A stretch of 64,000 nt of DNA. Origin: Thioalbus denitrificans. Lineage in GTDB: Bacteria; Pseudomonadota; Gammaproteobacteria; DSM-26407. Below are positions 34,514 to 45,254 of the stretch, in pieces. The notes beneath the pieces were generated by a model. It had not been told where the DNA came from, did not search any database, and worked only from the letters and a program-made list of their open reading frames with translations. The stretch is from assembly GCF_003337735.1 (NCBI RefSeq), contig NZ_QPJY01000001.1:846175-910174 (forward strand), read 5' to 3'. A program made the translations under genes and the position numbers. How positions within the stretch are numbered: position 1 is the stretch's first letter; every line of letters starts with the position of its first letter.

Positions 34514-35323
34514 GTGGCCAAAGTGATCGTCGTCACCTCCGGCAAGGGCGGGGTGGGCAAGACCACCACCAGCGCCGCGTTTGCCACCGGTCTGGCCCGG
34601 AAGGGGCACAAGACCGCGGTCATCGACTTCGACGTGGGGCTGCGCAACCTGGACCTCATCATGGGGTGCGAGCGGCGCGTGGTCTACGATTTCGTCAACG
34701 TCATCAACAACGAGGCGAACCTGAACCAGGCCCTGATCCGCGACAAGCGGGTGGAGAACCTGCACATCCTGCCCGCCTCCCAGACCCGCGACAAGGAGGC
34801 CCTGACCCTGGAGGGCGTGGGCCGGGTGCTGGAGGATCTGGGCCGGGAGTTCGACTACATCGTCTGCGACTCCCCGGCGGGGATCGAGCACGGGGCCTTT
34901 GCCGCCATGTACTATGCCGACGAGGCGCTGGTGGTGACCAACCCCGAGGTCTCCTCGGTGCGGGACTCCGACCGCATTCTCGGCATCATGGCCAGCAAGT
35001 CGCGCCGCGCCGTGCAGGGCGACGCGCCCATCCGGGAACACCTGGTGCTCACCCGCTACTCCCACCAGCGGGTCGCCCGGGGCGAGATGCTGGGGGTGGA
35101 CGACGTGCTGGAGATTCTTGGCATCCCCCTGCTCGGCGTGATTCCGGAGTCCCAGAGCGTGCTCCAGGCCTCCAACGCCGGGGTGCCGGTGATTCTGGAG
35201 GAGTCCAGTGACGCGGGCCGGTCCTACGAGGACGTGGTGGCCCGGTTCCTCGGCGAGGAGCGGCCCCACCGCCACATGAACGGGGAGAAGAAGGGACTGC
35301 TCCGCCGGCTGTTCGGGACCTGA
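34514..35323 (+). CDS. minD: Septum site-determining ATPase MinD
   Basis: A 269-residue ParA-type ATPase with the deviant Walker A motif GKGGVGKTT and a C-terminal amphipathic membrane helix ([11 protein letters not shown]). It recruits MinC to the membrane and is released by MinE, placing the septum at mid-cell. It starts at GTG 34514 behind AGGAGG; minE follows 4 bp after the stop. Confidence 0.97.
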   Translation: MAKVIVVTSGKGGVGKTTTSAAFATGLARKGHKTAVIDFDVGLRNLDLIMGCERRVVYDFVNVINNEANLNQALIRDKRVENLHILPASQTRDKEALTLEGVGRVLEDLGREFDYIVCDSPAGIEHGAFAAMYYADEALVVTNPEVSSVRDSDRILGIMASKSRRAVQGDAPIREHLVLTRYSHQRVARGEMLGVDDVLEILGIPLLGVIPESQSVLQASNAGVPVILEESSDAGRSYEDVVARFLGEERPHRHMNGEKKGLLRRLFGT

Positions 35324-35327
35324 CGCC

Positions 35328-35585
35328 ATGGGTTGGCTCGACTACTTCCGTACCTCCCGCAAGAACTCCGCCTCCATCGCCAAGGAGCGGCTGCAGATCG
35401 TGGTGGCCCACGAGCGCCTGCAGCGCAGCGGTCCCGATTACCTGCCCCTGCTGCAGAAGGACATCCTGGAGGTTATCCGCAAGTACGTGCCCATCGATCC
35501 GGGCGATGTCAGGGTGAACCTGGAGAAGGACGGGGACTACTCGGTGCTGGAGCTCAACATTTCCCTGCCGGAAAAGAGCCCGTGA
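35328..35585 (+). CDS. minE: Cell division topological specificity factor MinE
   Basis: An 85-residue protein of normal length with the N-terminal membrane/MinD-binding segment ([21 protein letters not shown], here from residue 2) and the dimerising C-terminal half. It stimulates the MinD ATPase. Last gene of minCDE, convergent with psiE. Confidence 0.95.
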   Translation: MGWLDYFRTSRKNSASIAKERLQIVVAHERLQRSGPDYLPLLQKDILEVIRKYVPIDPGDVRVNLEKDGDYSVLELNISLPEKSP

Positions 35586-35657
35586 CGGACAGCGGCTGAA
35601 CCCGCGCCGCCCGGTCATGCCGTGCCGGGCGTCGCCCGGGGTGATCGGAGGTGCGCC

Positions 35658-36098
35658 TCAGCGCTCCGGGGCTTCGCCGTCCGTGCTGTCGCCGCGGCTC
35701 AGATAGGGGAAGCGCAGGTGGCCGTAGCGGATGACCAGCACGGCGACACCGATGATGAGGATCGCCAGTGCGGCGGCAATGATGTCCCACTGCGACATCG
35801 ACTTCATGTCCAGGATCAGGTGCCGGGCCAGCGCCACGATGGCGATATACAGCGGCATGCGGATGGGCAGGGCGCCCGACTCGAGGTAGACCCCCACCAT
35901 GGTGAGCACCTCGAGGTAGATGAACAGCAGGAGCAGATCCGCCAGGGTGACGTGGCGGGCCGCGACCATGGTGTGGACTTCCTGGAATCCGGCCACCAGG
36001 GTGGCCACGGCAATCACCAGCAGCCCGCCGATCTCCAGCCCGTGCAGGGCCCGACGGCCCAGGTCGACGATGCGGGTTGGGGTGGCGACATCCTTCAT
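35658..36098 (-). CDS. psiE: PsiE-family phosphate-starvation-inducible membrane protein
   Basis: A 146-residue protein with four transmembrane helices and the family core VHTMVAARHVTLADLLLLFIYLE and MPLYIAIVALARHLILDM. Function unknown in the family. Start ATG 36098 by homology. It diverges from a tiny Cys-rich protein gene. Confidence 0.87.
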   Translation of the reverse strand: MKDVATPTRIVDLGRRALHGLEIGGLLVIAVATLVAGFQEVHTMVAARHVTLADLLLLFIYLEVLTMVGVYLESGALPIRMPLYIAIVALARHLILDMKSMSQWDIIAAALAILIIGVAVLVIRYGHLRFPYLSRGDSTDGEAPER

Positions 36099-36313
36099 GG
36101 GATGGAGTCTACCCCAAAGACCGGGGGGCGACGAGATCGCCATCCCGTTCCGCGGTGGGTGGCCATGCTCTCCTCCCGGCCGGCGCTGCCCATGGTGGCG
36201 TAGTTCTTGCCTCTGTATTCGTGATTCATCCGTCGGTCAGAGTCCTCCGGCAGACTGGCAGCAACGGGAGCCGGCCCGGTCAGTACACCACACGTCGCCA
36301 CAGGGAGGTCTTC

Positions 36314-36424
36314 ATGGGAACCGCACACCTCGTCTACATTCTCTTTCCGGCCGTTGTCGTGGTGATTCTCGGCGCGCTCCTGGTCTGCCCCATGAATCCC
36401 TGGTGTTGCCTGCGTTGCAAGTGA
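36314..36424 (+). CDS. 36-residue Cys-rich membrane peptide
   Basis: An excellent ribosome site (AGGGAGGT, 6 bases before ATG) precedes a 36-residue peptide. It has one transmembrane helix (LFPAVVVVILGALLV) and a C-terminal cluster of four cysteines (CPMNPWCCLRC) at its end. Not recognised. The cluster could bind a metal or be lipid- or disulfide-modified. Confidence 0.5.
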   Translation: MGTAHLVYILFPAVVVVILGALLVCPMNPWCCLRCK

Positions 36425-36736
36425 GTCGGTGAACCAGCGGTCGCCCAGCTGCCCTGTTGCGGTGCAATAACTCCCGGCGGGCCTCTCCCTGGTGCGGCTG
36501 AACGGTACGCCGGAGTGGAGCGAGGGCCAGCCGTTTGCCCCGGATCGCCGGCTCCGGGGAACGGTCAGGCACAGTGGTCGCCCTCGGCGGAGCCGGAGGG
36601 CTGGAAGGGGGGCTGTGTGTCACTGCCCGGCCGGGCATCACGGAGGTGCTGGCCGAACCGCGGGCGGAGGCCGGGGCGGCGCAGGACGATCTGGATCGGC
36701 CGGCGCGCTCAGAGTCTCGAGTGGAAGGAGCGCTGG
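36425..36736. other. Gene-free interval
   Basis: About 310 bp with no convincing gene or site; short open frames here are Gly/Arg-rich in the way expected of high-GC non-coding sequence. Confidence 0.5.
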
Positions 36737-36776
36737 GGCGGGACCGTCCCCGGGGCATTCCCGGGGGCGTCCCGCC
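36737..36776 (-). terminator. Hairpin after the ZnuA-like gene
   Basis: GGCGGGAC (36737-36744) and GTCCCGCC (36769-36776) enclose a second GC-rich inverted repeat (CCCCGGGG and CCCGGGGG). It begins 12 bp past the gene's stop codon. It lacks a strong T-run. Confidence 0.5.
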
Positions 36777-36787
36777 TCAGCCCGATC

Positions 36788-37639
36788 TTAAAGTGCGGGG
36801 GCGGTTTTCATCCGGGAGGCCGTGCGCACCAGGGGGGTGGCTTCCGGCTCCAGGGTGGCGAGCAGGGTGTTCAGGTTGCGCTCCATCAGGGTGAAGTAGC
36901 TCCCGCCGTCACGGACGGCGCCGTAACCCAGCGCATCCAGTTCGAGAACCGCCACGTCGGCGTTGGCCGCGGTGCTGTCAAGACGGGCATCGACCAGGCC
37001 GAAGCGCCAGGCCAGGTAGCGGGGCGCATCCGGCGCCAGCGCCACCGCCCGTCCCTGCAGGGGGGCGAGCCGTGTCTGGAGGTCCTGTTCCAGTTTCCGC
37101 AGTTGGCCGACCAGGCGAATCTCGTTGTCCAGGTAGGTATCGCAGTTGTCCGGGTCCATCTTCACCAGTTGCGGGGTGATGTGGCGGACCGCCATCACGG
37201 CCAGGCGCGGATCGAGCCAGAATTGGGGGTCATGGGCGGCTCCGGTTTCGTCGACGACGCTCATCCAGCGGCTGCCGGGGACGGCGTGCAGCAGCGGCAG
37301 GTGATGGCCCACCGTGACCGCGTTGGCACGGACGTGGGGCATATCGGCGAGAGCCGTGGCCAGGGATCGTTCCAGTTCCGGCCCGACCCAGACCACCATG
37401 TCGGCGGTGACGAGTTCCAGCGTTTGCGTGGCGCCGAGGAGATCGGACTCCAGGTCTTCGGGGCGGTCGTAGAGCAGTTCGGGTTTCCCCACCCCTTCCA
37501 TCAGGCTTTCCACCAGGCTGTACAGCGGTGGCACGGTGACCACCACCTGCGGTGCGGCGGCGGCCGGGGCGGCCCAGGCCGTGAGTGACAGCAGGGTGGC
37601 CAGGGCGCCCAGCCAGCCGGGGATTCTGTGTGCGATCAT
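36788..37639 (-). CDS. ZnuA/TroA-like periplasmic protein lacking the metal-binding histidines
   Basis: A 283-residue exported protein with signal peptide (WLGALATLLSLTAWA-APA) and the fold of cluster 9 metal-binding proteins (VVVTVPPLYSLVESLM, VVWVGPELERSL, FWLDPRLAV, YFTLMERNLNTLLATL). The three expected histidines are replaced: the first-ligand loop reads LYDRPEDLESD, the second FWLDP is preceded by Gln, and the third site reads ALAPDAPRYL. Only the late Asp (ELDALGYG) remains. No permease or ATPase gene adjoins it. It may have lost metal transport or have another ligand. Start ATG 37639. Confidence 0.75.
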   Translation of the reverse strand: MIAHRIPGWLGALATLLSLTAWAAPAAAAPQVVVTVPPLYSLVESLMEGVGKPELLYDRPEDLESDLLGATQTLELVTADMVVWVGPELERSLATALADMPHVRANAVTVGHHLPLLHAVPGSRWMSVVDETGAAHDPQFWLDPRLAVMAVRHITPQLVKMDPDNCDTYLDNEIRLVGQLRKLEQDLQTRLAPLQGRAVALAPDAPRYLAWRFGLVDARLDSTAANADVAVLELDALGYGAVRDGGSYFTLMERNLNTLLATLEPEATPLVRTASRMKTAPAL

Positions 37640-37908
37640 CTCTCTTCCTCCCTGATCCGGGTCGGCGGGTCGATCCCTTTGCCCGGGGTGATTGACGGAT
37701 GTCAATTCGGTAAGCAGGGGGCGTGCCAGTTCTTAAATCAATATAAAACAGCGTGTTGTGGTTGTGCAGGTGCGGGACAAGCGTGGGATGTGCCGCAGCG
37801 GTGTGGGATATGGCGACCAGGCGCCGGCCTGTCGGCGTGGTCTTCGCGAGGGGCGAAGCGGGTGTCTTGGGGCGGGGGGTGTCCCGGCTCCGCCCCGGCT
37901 TGTGCCGG

Positions 37909-40092
<2,184 letters not shown>

Positions 40093-40267
40093 GGCGAGGC
40101 TCGGGAGGCAATGACAACGGGAGCGGATTATATCAGAAAGGGGAAAATCCGATCATTGCGCTGGGTATTGTCGGGCCGGCTGCTGCTCCCGCGCGGGATG
40201 GTGTATTCTGCGCCCTCACCAGGCCGCGCCCGCGGCCGATTCCACCACGGCAGGAAATGGCAACGGC

Positions 40268-41035
40268 ATGGAATGGTTGACCGATCCGCAGGCCTGGATG
40301 GCGCTGGCCACCCTGACCCTGCTCGAAATCGTCCTCGGCATCGACAACATCATCTTTCTCACCATCCTGGTGGGGCGCCTGCCGGCGCACCAGCGCAACC
40401 GTGCCCGGGTGCTGGGGCTGGGCCTGGCCATGGGCACGCGCATCCTGCTGCTGTTGTCCCTGGCATGGGTGATGCGCCTGACCGAGCCGCTGTTCTCGGT
40501 CCTGGGCGAGGCCGTCTCCGGGCGGGACCTCATCCTGGTCGGCGGCGGGCTGTTCCTGCTGGCCAAGGCCACCATCGAAATCCACAACAGTCTCGAGGGC
40601 GTGGAGGACGGACAGACGGAAGGCCGGGGCGGCGCCGGCTTTCTCTCCATCCTGGCGCAGATCGCGGTGCTCGATATCGTCTTCTCCCTGGATTCGGTCA
40701 TCACCGCCATCGGGCTCGCCGACCAGGTCCAGGTGATGGTGATCGCCATCATGGCGGCGGTGGGTGTGATGATGTTCGCCGCGAAGCCCATCGGGGAGTT
40801 CGTGGATGCCCACCCGACGGTAAAGATGCTGGCGCTGAGCTTCCTGGTGCTGGTGGGGGTGACCCTCATCGTGGAGGGATTCGATGTCCACGTGCCGAAG
40901 GGCTATATCTATTTCGCCATGGCTTTCTCGGTGGCCGTGGAGATGCTCAATCTGCGGCTGCGCCGGCGGGCGGAGGAGCCCGTCAGGCTCCATTCCCAGT
41001 ACCGGGAAGAGCCGGAGCCATCCCGGGGAGAGTGA
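40268..41035 (+). CDS. TerC-family integral membrane protein
   Basis: A 255-residue protein with about seven helices and the two conserved acidic helix motifs LEIVLGIDNIIFLTILVG and IVFSLDSVITAIGL, typical of TerC/Alx proteins implicated in metal (often manganese) export. Start ATG 40268 behind CAGGAAATG. No manganese riboswitch was recognised upstream. Confidence 0.9.
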   Translation: MEWLTDPQAWMALATLTLLEIVLGIDNIIFLTILVGRLPAHQRNRARVLGLGLAMGTRILLLLSLAWVMRLTEPLFSVLGEAVSGRDLILVGGGLFLLAKATIEIHNSLEGVEDGQTEGRGGAGFLSILAQIAVLDIVFSLDSVITAIGLADQVQVMVIAIMAAVGVMMFAAKPIGEFVDAHPTVKMLALSFLVLVGVTLIVEGFDVHVPKGYIYFAMAFSVAVEMLNLRLRRRAEEPVRLHSQYREEPEPSRGE

Positions 41036-41281
41036 ATCCGGACGGGGTGGCATAAAATTTATGGGCCTATAACCAGATTCACTTGCATCTGGTGGGTGAT
41101 ATTTCCGATGATTGCCTACTTGCCGTCGGCGACGCCGTTGTCCGGTGGCCGGCGCAGTCCTGAAGCCTCGCCGGTCCGCAGGGAGCACCCGGGGCCGGAG
41201 AGATGGTTCCAGCAGGCAGCAGGGCGCTCGCCCGTGTTCCGCAACCGGCCGGCGCGGCCGTATCAGCCAGTCCGAGGGGTT

Positions 41282-41692
41282 ATGGAAATCGAGCCCGAAC
41301 TTCCGTTGTTCGCTTACGGTACACTGGAGATCGCCGAGGTCATCCAGGCCATTACCGGTCGCGTGTTTGACGGGACGCCCGCCATCCTGGACGACTACGC
41401 ACGCTATCAGCTGCGCGACGCCAACTACCCGGGAGTCATGCCGGTGAAGGGCGCGCGGACCACCGGCCTGCTCTATGGCGATGTGGACAACACGAGCCTC
41501 ATGCTGCTGGATCACTACGAGGGTGATCTCTACGAGCGGCAGCGGCTGACCGTGGTGAGTGAATCGGGTGAGCGGGTGCTGGCCTGGGTCTACGTGATCC
41601 GCCCCGAGCGCCGCGACGAGCTGACCCACAACGAGTGGGACCCCGAGGAGTTCGCCCGGGTCCACCTCAAGACCTACCTGTCGGAGATCTGA
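41282..41692 (+). CDS. Gamma-glutamylcyclotransferase-like (AIG2 family) protein
   Basis: A 136-residue protein with the substrate loop LFAYGTLEIAEV and the acidic DHYEGDLYERQRL that carries the proposed catalytic glutamate. Members act on gamma-glutamyl amines or glutathione-derived dipeptides. The frame is open to 41096, but similarity starts at 41282. Confidence 0.82.
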   Translation: MEIEPELPLFAYGTLEIAEVIQAITGRVFDGTPAILDDYARYQLRDANYPGVMPVKGARTTGLLYGDVDNTSLMLLDHYEGDLYERQRLTVVSESGERVLAWVYVIRPERRDELTHNEWDPEEFARVHLKTYLSEI

Positions 41693-41728
41693 CCGGCGGC
41701 GCCCGCGCCGCGAGGGCGTGCGGGGCCG

Positions 41729-42196
41729 CTATCCGAGCAGCAGGACCCGCGCCAGCTGATCCTCCAGCCCCACCCGGGCCGACAGTGCCTCGCCCAGGTG
41801 GGCCATCTCCTCATCGAGCTGTTCGGACAGGGGCGTATGCTCCGCTCCGGCGTATTTCTCGCAGAAGGCCTCCATGATGTGCGAGGTGGCCTTGATCTGC
41901 GGCTGCAGCTCGAGGCCGAGCAGGCCGAAGGCCTCGGGTGTGCGCTCCGGGGGCAAGTCGAAGAAGCAGGTTTCGCTGTAGACGAGGTAGGCGAGCAGGG
42001 CCTTGCAGAAGGCCTGCAGGACCTCGTCCGGATCATCGGCCTCCGCCGGCATGCCGCAGCGGTCCAGGCCCGCCGCATGGCAGAACAGCACCATCATGCG
42101 CCGGCGCTGGTTGACCAGGTCCTCGATGATCTCGCGGGCATGCGCGTCTTCATACCGCCGGCTGGTGCCGATCTTGTGTACTGAACCCGTCTCCAT
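41729..42196 (-). CDS. Rsd/AlgQ-family anti-sigma-70 factor
   Basis: A 155-residue mostly helical protein aligning with Rsd/AlgQ: VNQRRRMMVLFCHAAGL, LQAFCKALLAYLVYSE, and the C-terminal LGEALSARVGLEDQLARVLLL. The family binds sigma-70 in stationary phase to favour alternative sigma factors, which could matter for the sigma-54 promoter in this window. Confidence 0.82.
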   Translation of the reverse strand: METGSVHKIGTSRRYEDAHAREIIEDLVNQRRRMMVLFCHAAGLDRCGMPAEADDPDEVLQAFCKALLAYLVYSETCFFDLPPERTPEAFGLLGLELQPQIKATSHIMEAFCEKYAGAEHTPLSEQLDEEMAHLGEALSARVGLEDQLARVLLLG

Positions 42197-42270
42197 GGCG
42201 CACTCCCCAACTGTCTGTCCCGGCGGTCGAATATACGGTGGGGATGGCCATAAGTCTTTGATCTGGATCC

Positions 42271-43137
42271 TTATTCAGGTTTTTTTGCCGTGGTTTCCGG
42301 CAGGAACAGCTCCGGGTTCACGCGGGCATCGTTGAGGCTGACGCCCCAGTGGAGATGGGGGCCCGTGGCCCGGCCGGTGCTGCCCACCAGCCCGAGCATG
42401 TCCCCCTGGCGGACGCGCTCGCCCGGTCTGACGCGGATCTCCTGCATGTGGGCGTACATGGTCACCAGGCCCTGGCCATGGTCCAGGAACACGCTGTTGC
42501 CGTTGAAGAAGAAGTCACCCGTCTCGACGACCGTGCCGGCGGCGGGCGCCTGCACCGGGGTTCCCGCCGGGGCGGCGATGTCCAGTCCGCTGTGGGGACT
42601 GCGGGGCTGGTCGTTGTAGAAGCGGCGCAGTCCGAAGTTGCCACTGACCACCCCTTCCACCGGCAGGATGAAGCCGGTCTGCACAAGGTCCGAGTCACTC
42701 CAGTGCCGCAGCGCCGCCTTGATGCGCGGGGTCTCGTCGCGGATGCGGGCCAGATCCTCGGGCGGCGGGGTGACCTTGCGGGTGTCCTTGAGGGTGATGT
42801 GCTGGCTGGCGTACTCCTTGGAGACGACCAGGAACTCCAGGGTCTCGCGCCGGCCGTCGGCAAGCTCCGACTCCACCCGGTGGGTGCCGGGCTCCGCGTC
42901 CAGGGCGATGCCCACCACGGCGAACCAGCGGCCGGAGGAAGTCCCGTCCGGCAGCACCATGATCCGCCGCTCCCGGTACCACGCCTTCGGGGCGGTGGCG
43001 CCGGGTGCCTCGATGGCCACCAGGGCGACGCCGCCGGGCACGGGGTTGGCACGGGGCAGGGCGGAGGCGGCCGCGGGCGCCAGCAGCAGGATCAGCAGGG
43101 CGGCGCACAGCAGGCGGGGCAGGGGCGGGCGGTACAT
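42271..43137 (-). CDS. M23-family metallopeptidase (peptidoglycan hydrolase)
   Basis: A 288-residue exported protein with signal peptide (LLCAALLILLLAPAAASA), an Ig-like N-terminal part and a C-terminal LytM domain. Zinc ligands are HSGLDIAAPAGTPV (H...D) and the His of HLHWGVSLN. It likely cuts cross-bridges in the periplasm. It is complete, unlike degenerate EnvC-type activators. Confidence 0.92.
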   Translation of the reverse strand: MYRPPLPRLLCAALLILLLAPAAASALPRANPVPGGVALVAIEAPGATAPKAWYRERRIMVLPDGTSSGRWFAVVGIALDAEPGTHRVESELADGRRETLEFLVVSKEYASQHITLKDTRKVTPPPEDLARIRDETPRIKAALRHWSDSDLVQTGFILPVEGVVSGNFGLRRFYNDQPRSPHSGLDIAAPAGTPVQAPAAGTVVETGDFFFNGNSVFLDHGQGLVTMYAHMQEIRVRPGERVRQGDMLGLVGSTGRATGPHLHWGVSLNDARVNPELFLPETTAKKPE

Positions 43138-43164
43138 GGCGGTCTCCGTTCGCAGCGGTTCTCA

Positions 43165-43434
43165 TAGTGTACTGCTTCACTCCTGGAGGCACATTCAGCG
43201 AGTCGCCGGCCGGTCAGATGCAAGGCGCGCTTGCGCAGGAAGGGCAGGCCCCCTTTCAAGCGAGCGCAACACCGCAGATGGCCGGCCGGCGGCTCGCCCG
43301 CAGGGAGCCCCCCGAAAGCACCATGACGGCGTTGCAGCGCTTGACAAGGGAACAACCATTGCCTGCGCACTGCGCCTTGTCCTGGCGCTTTCGGGGGGCT
43401 CTGAAAGTACCTCCAGGAGTGAAGCAGCACACTA
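43165..43434. mobile_element. 270-bp foldback element, copy A, with 24-bp terminal inverted repeats
   Basis: The left end (43165-43188) and the right end (43411-43434) are inverted copies differing at one of 24 positions. Inner segments (GCAAGGCGC...TGCGCAGG) are also inverted copies, so the whole unit can fold back. There is no transposase gene. It is about 80 percent identical in the same orientation to copy B at 48228, and exactly the same length. A further 13 bp of left end (43433-43445) abuts it. Confidence 0.85.
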
Positions 43435-43447
43435 GTGTACTGCTTAC

Positions 43448-43553
43448 ACCACGAAGGCACGAAGGCACGAAGGGCACGAAGGGCACGAAGGGCACGAAGA
43501 ATGGACGCATATCAAACTGCAGATTACTTCGTATTCTTCGGGCCTTCGTGGTG
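43448..43553. repeat. Iterated-word inverted-pair element (ACGAAGGCACGAAGG family)
   Basis: The left arm (43448-43500) has six CACGAAGG-like words in a row; the right arm (43528-43553) is TTCGTATTCTTCGGGCCTTC followed by GTGGTG. It directly follows a broken left end of the foldback element. Confidence 0.75.
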
Positions 43554-43699
43554 AACAAAACGCTGGGCGCACCGCCTTGACTCGCTCCGCCCGGTCACTC
43601 ATATTCGGAACAAAACCCGGGCTCCCGGCCCGGATATCCCGGTGCAGCGGCGTATGGATGCCGCCGCGACCGGACAACACGATATACAAGGAGAGCGCT

Positions 43700-45253
43700 A
43701 TGTTCGGCGAAGGCCAGATGAACGAACGTCTGCGCCAACTGGAGCGGCACCTGAAGCAGGAGAATCCGGTGCTGCTGGAGGTGGTGGGCAGCTTCAGGGA
43801 ACTGGACAGGATCAGCCGCAGTCTCGGCTTTCTCGGCAAGAACGAGTCGCTGGCGGCGCGCGTGCCCTGGTGGCCGCTCATCGCCGTGCTCGGAACCTAC
43901 TCCTCGGGCAAGTCCACCTTCATCAACTCCTACCTCGACTATCCGCTGCAGTCGACCGGGAACCAGGCGGTGGACGACAAGTTCACCGTCATGTGCTTCA
44001 GCGGCGAGGGCATGGTGCGCACCCTGCCCGGGTTGTCCCTGGATGCCGATCCGCGCTTTCCCTTCTATCAGATCGGCGAGTCCATCGACGAGGTGGCCAC
44101 CGGTGAGGGCGGGCGCATCGACGCCTACCTGCAGCTCAAGACCTGTCCCAGCGAGAAGCTGCGCGGCAAGATACTCATCGACTCTCCCGGATTCGACGCC
44201 GATGCGCAGCGCACCTCCACCTTGCGCATCACCGACCACATCATTCACCTCTCGGACCTGGTGCTCGTGTTCTTCGATGCCCGTCATCCGGAGGCGGGTT
44301 CCATGCACGATACCCTCGAACACCTGGTGGGCAGCACCATCAGCCGCCATGATTCGAGCAAGTTCCTCTATGTGCTCAACCAGATCGACACCACCGCACG
44401 GGAAGACAATCCCGAACAGGTCTTCGCCGCCTGGCAACGGGCCCTGGCCCAGCACGGCCTTACCGCGGGGCGCTGCTACAGCATCTATGACACCGGGGCC
44501 GCGGTACCCATCGACGACCCCCAGAAACGGAGCCGCTTCGAAGGCAAGCGCGATGCCGACCTGGCGGCCATCTACCAGCGCATCGACGAGGTGGGGGTGG
44601 AGCGGGCCTATCGCATCGTCGGGATGCTGGAGCACACCGCGCGGATGCTGGAGGACGACCTGGTGCCGCGGGTGCAGGGTTTCATGCAGCGCTGGCGCCA
44701 GCGGGTGCTGTGGCTCGACGGGCTGATGCTCGCGCTCCTGGCCGCCGTGGTGCTGGGTCTGGGCGTGGGGACCGATCTGCTGGCCGGCGTCTCCCTGAGC
44801 GCCATGCAGAGCGATCCCGTCACTACCGGCATCGTGGCCGCGGTGGTGCTGGTCCTGCTGGGCTACGGCCACTTCCGCATCCGCAACTGGGCGGCCGGAC
44901 AGGTGATTCGCAAGACGCTGGCCGAAATCCCGGAGACCTCCCGGCATGCGGGCTATGCCCGGGCCTTCCGGCGCAACACCCAGTGGTGGCGCACCATCTT
45001 CGCCAAGAATCCGCTGGGCTGGAGCGGTCGTACCGCCAGGAAGCTGGAGCGACTGGTGGGCGTGGCCGACATCTACGTGCAGAAGCTGAATGACCGTTAC
45101 GCCAACCCTTCCGGGAAGGGCGCGGCGGTGGAGACGACGGCTCCGGAGCCGGGCGACACCTCGGCCTTCGCCCCGGCGCAGACGGCAGGGACGGGTGAGT
45201 CCGTGGCCGCCGGGGACGCGCCGGAACCGGCCCGGGAGAAGGAAGCCGGCTGA
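43700..45253 (+). CDS. Dynamin-like membrane GTPase
   Basis: A 517-residue GTPase with P-loop GTYSSGKS (65-72), DSPGF (G3) and NQID (G4). Two transmembrane helices follow the GTPase part (LMLALLAAVVLGLGV and GIVAAVVLVLLGY), then a basic segment and a disordered Pro/Ala tail. The short, unusual phospho-binding loop and the paired membrane segments suggest a membrane-remodelling or stress-survival GTPase; no function is established. The ATG at 43700 follows AAGGAGAG. It converges on two further GTPase genes, with only one base between the stops. Confidence 0.85.
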   Translation: MFGEGQMNERLRQLERHLKQENPVLLEVVGSFRELDRISRSLGFLGKNESLAARVPWWPLIAVLGTYSSGKSTFINSYLDYPLQSTGNQAVDDKFTVMCFSGEGMVRTLPGLSLDADPRFPFYQIGESIDEVATGEGGRIDAYLQLKTCPSEKLRGKILIDSPGFDADAQRTSTLRITDHIIHLSDLVLVFFDARHPEAGSMHDTLEHLVGSTISRHDSSKFLYVLNQIDTTAREDNPEQVFAAWQRALAQHGLTAGRCYSIYDTGAAVPIDDPQKRSRFEGKRDADLAAIYQRIDEVGVERAYRIVGMLEHTARMLEDDLVPRVQGFMQRWRQRVLWLDGLMLALLAAVVLGLGVGTDLLAGVSLSAMQSDPVTTGIVAAVVLVLLGYGHFRIRNWAAGQVIRKTLAEIPETSRHAGYARAFRRNTQWWRTIFAKNPLGWSGRTARKLERLVGVADIYVQKLNDRYANPSGKGAAVETTAPEPGDTSAFAPAQTAGTGESVAAGDAPEPAREKEAG

Positions 45254-45254
45254 A

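Noticed and set aside
36535-36894. Open frame of 119 codons on the plus strand
   Set aside because: Gly/Arg/Pro-rich translation, no ribosome site, and it runs antisense into the ZnuA-like gene.
40140-40267. Manganese (yybP-ykoY) riboswitch before the TerC-family gene
   Set aside because: The conserved core of that riboswitch could not be found.
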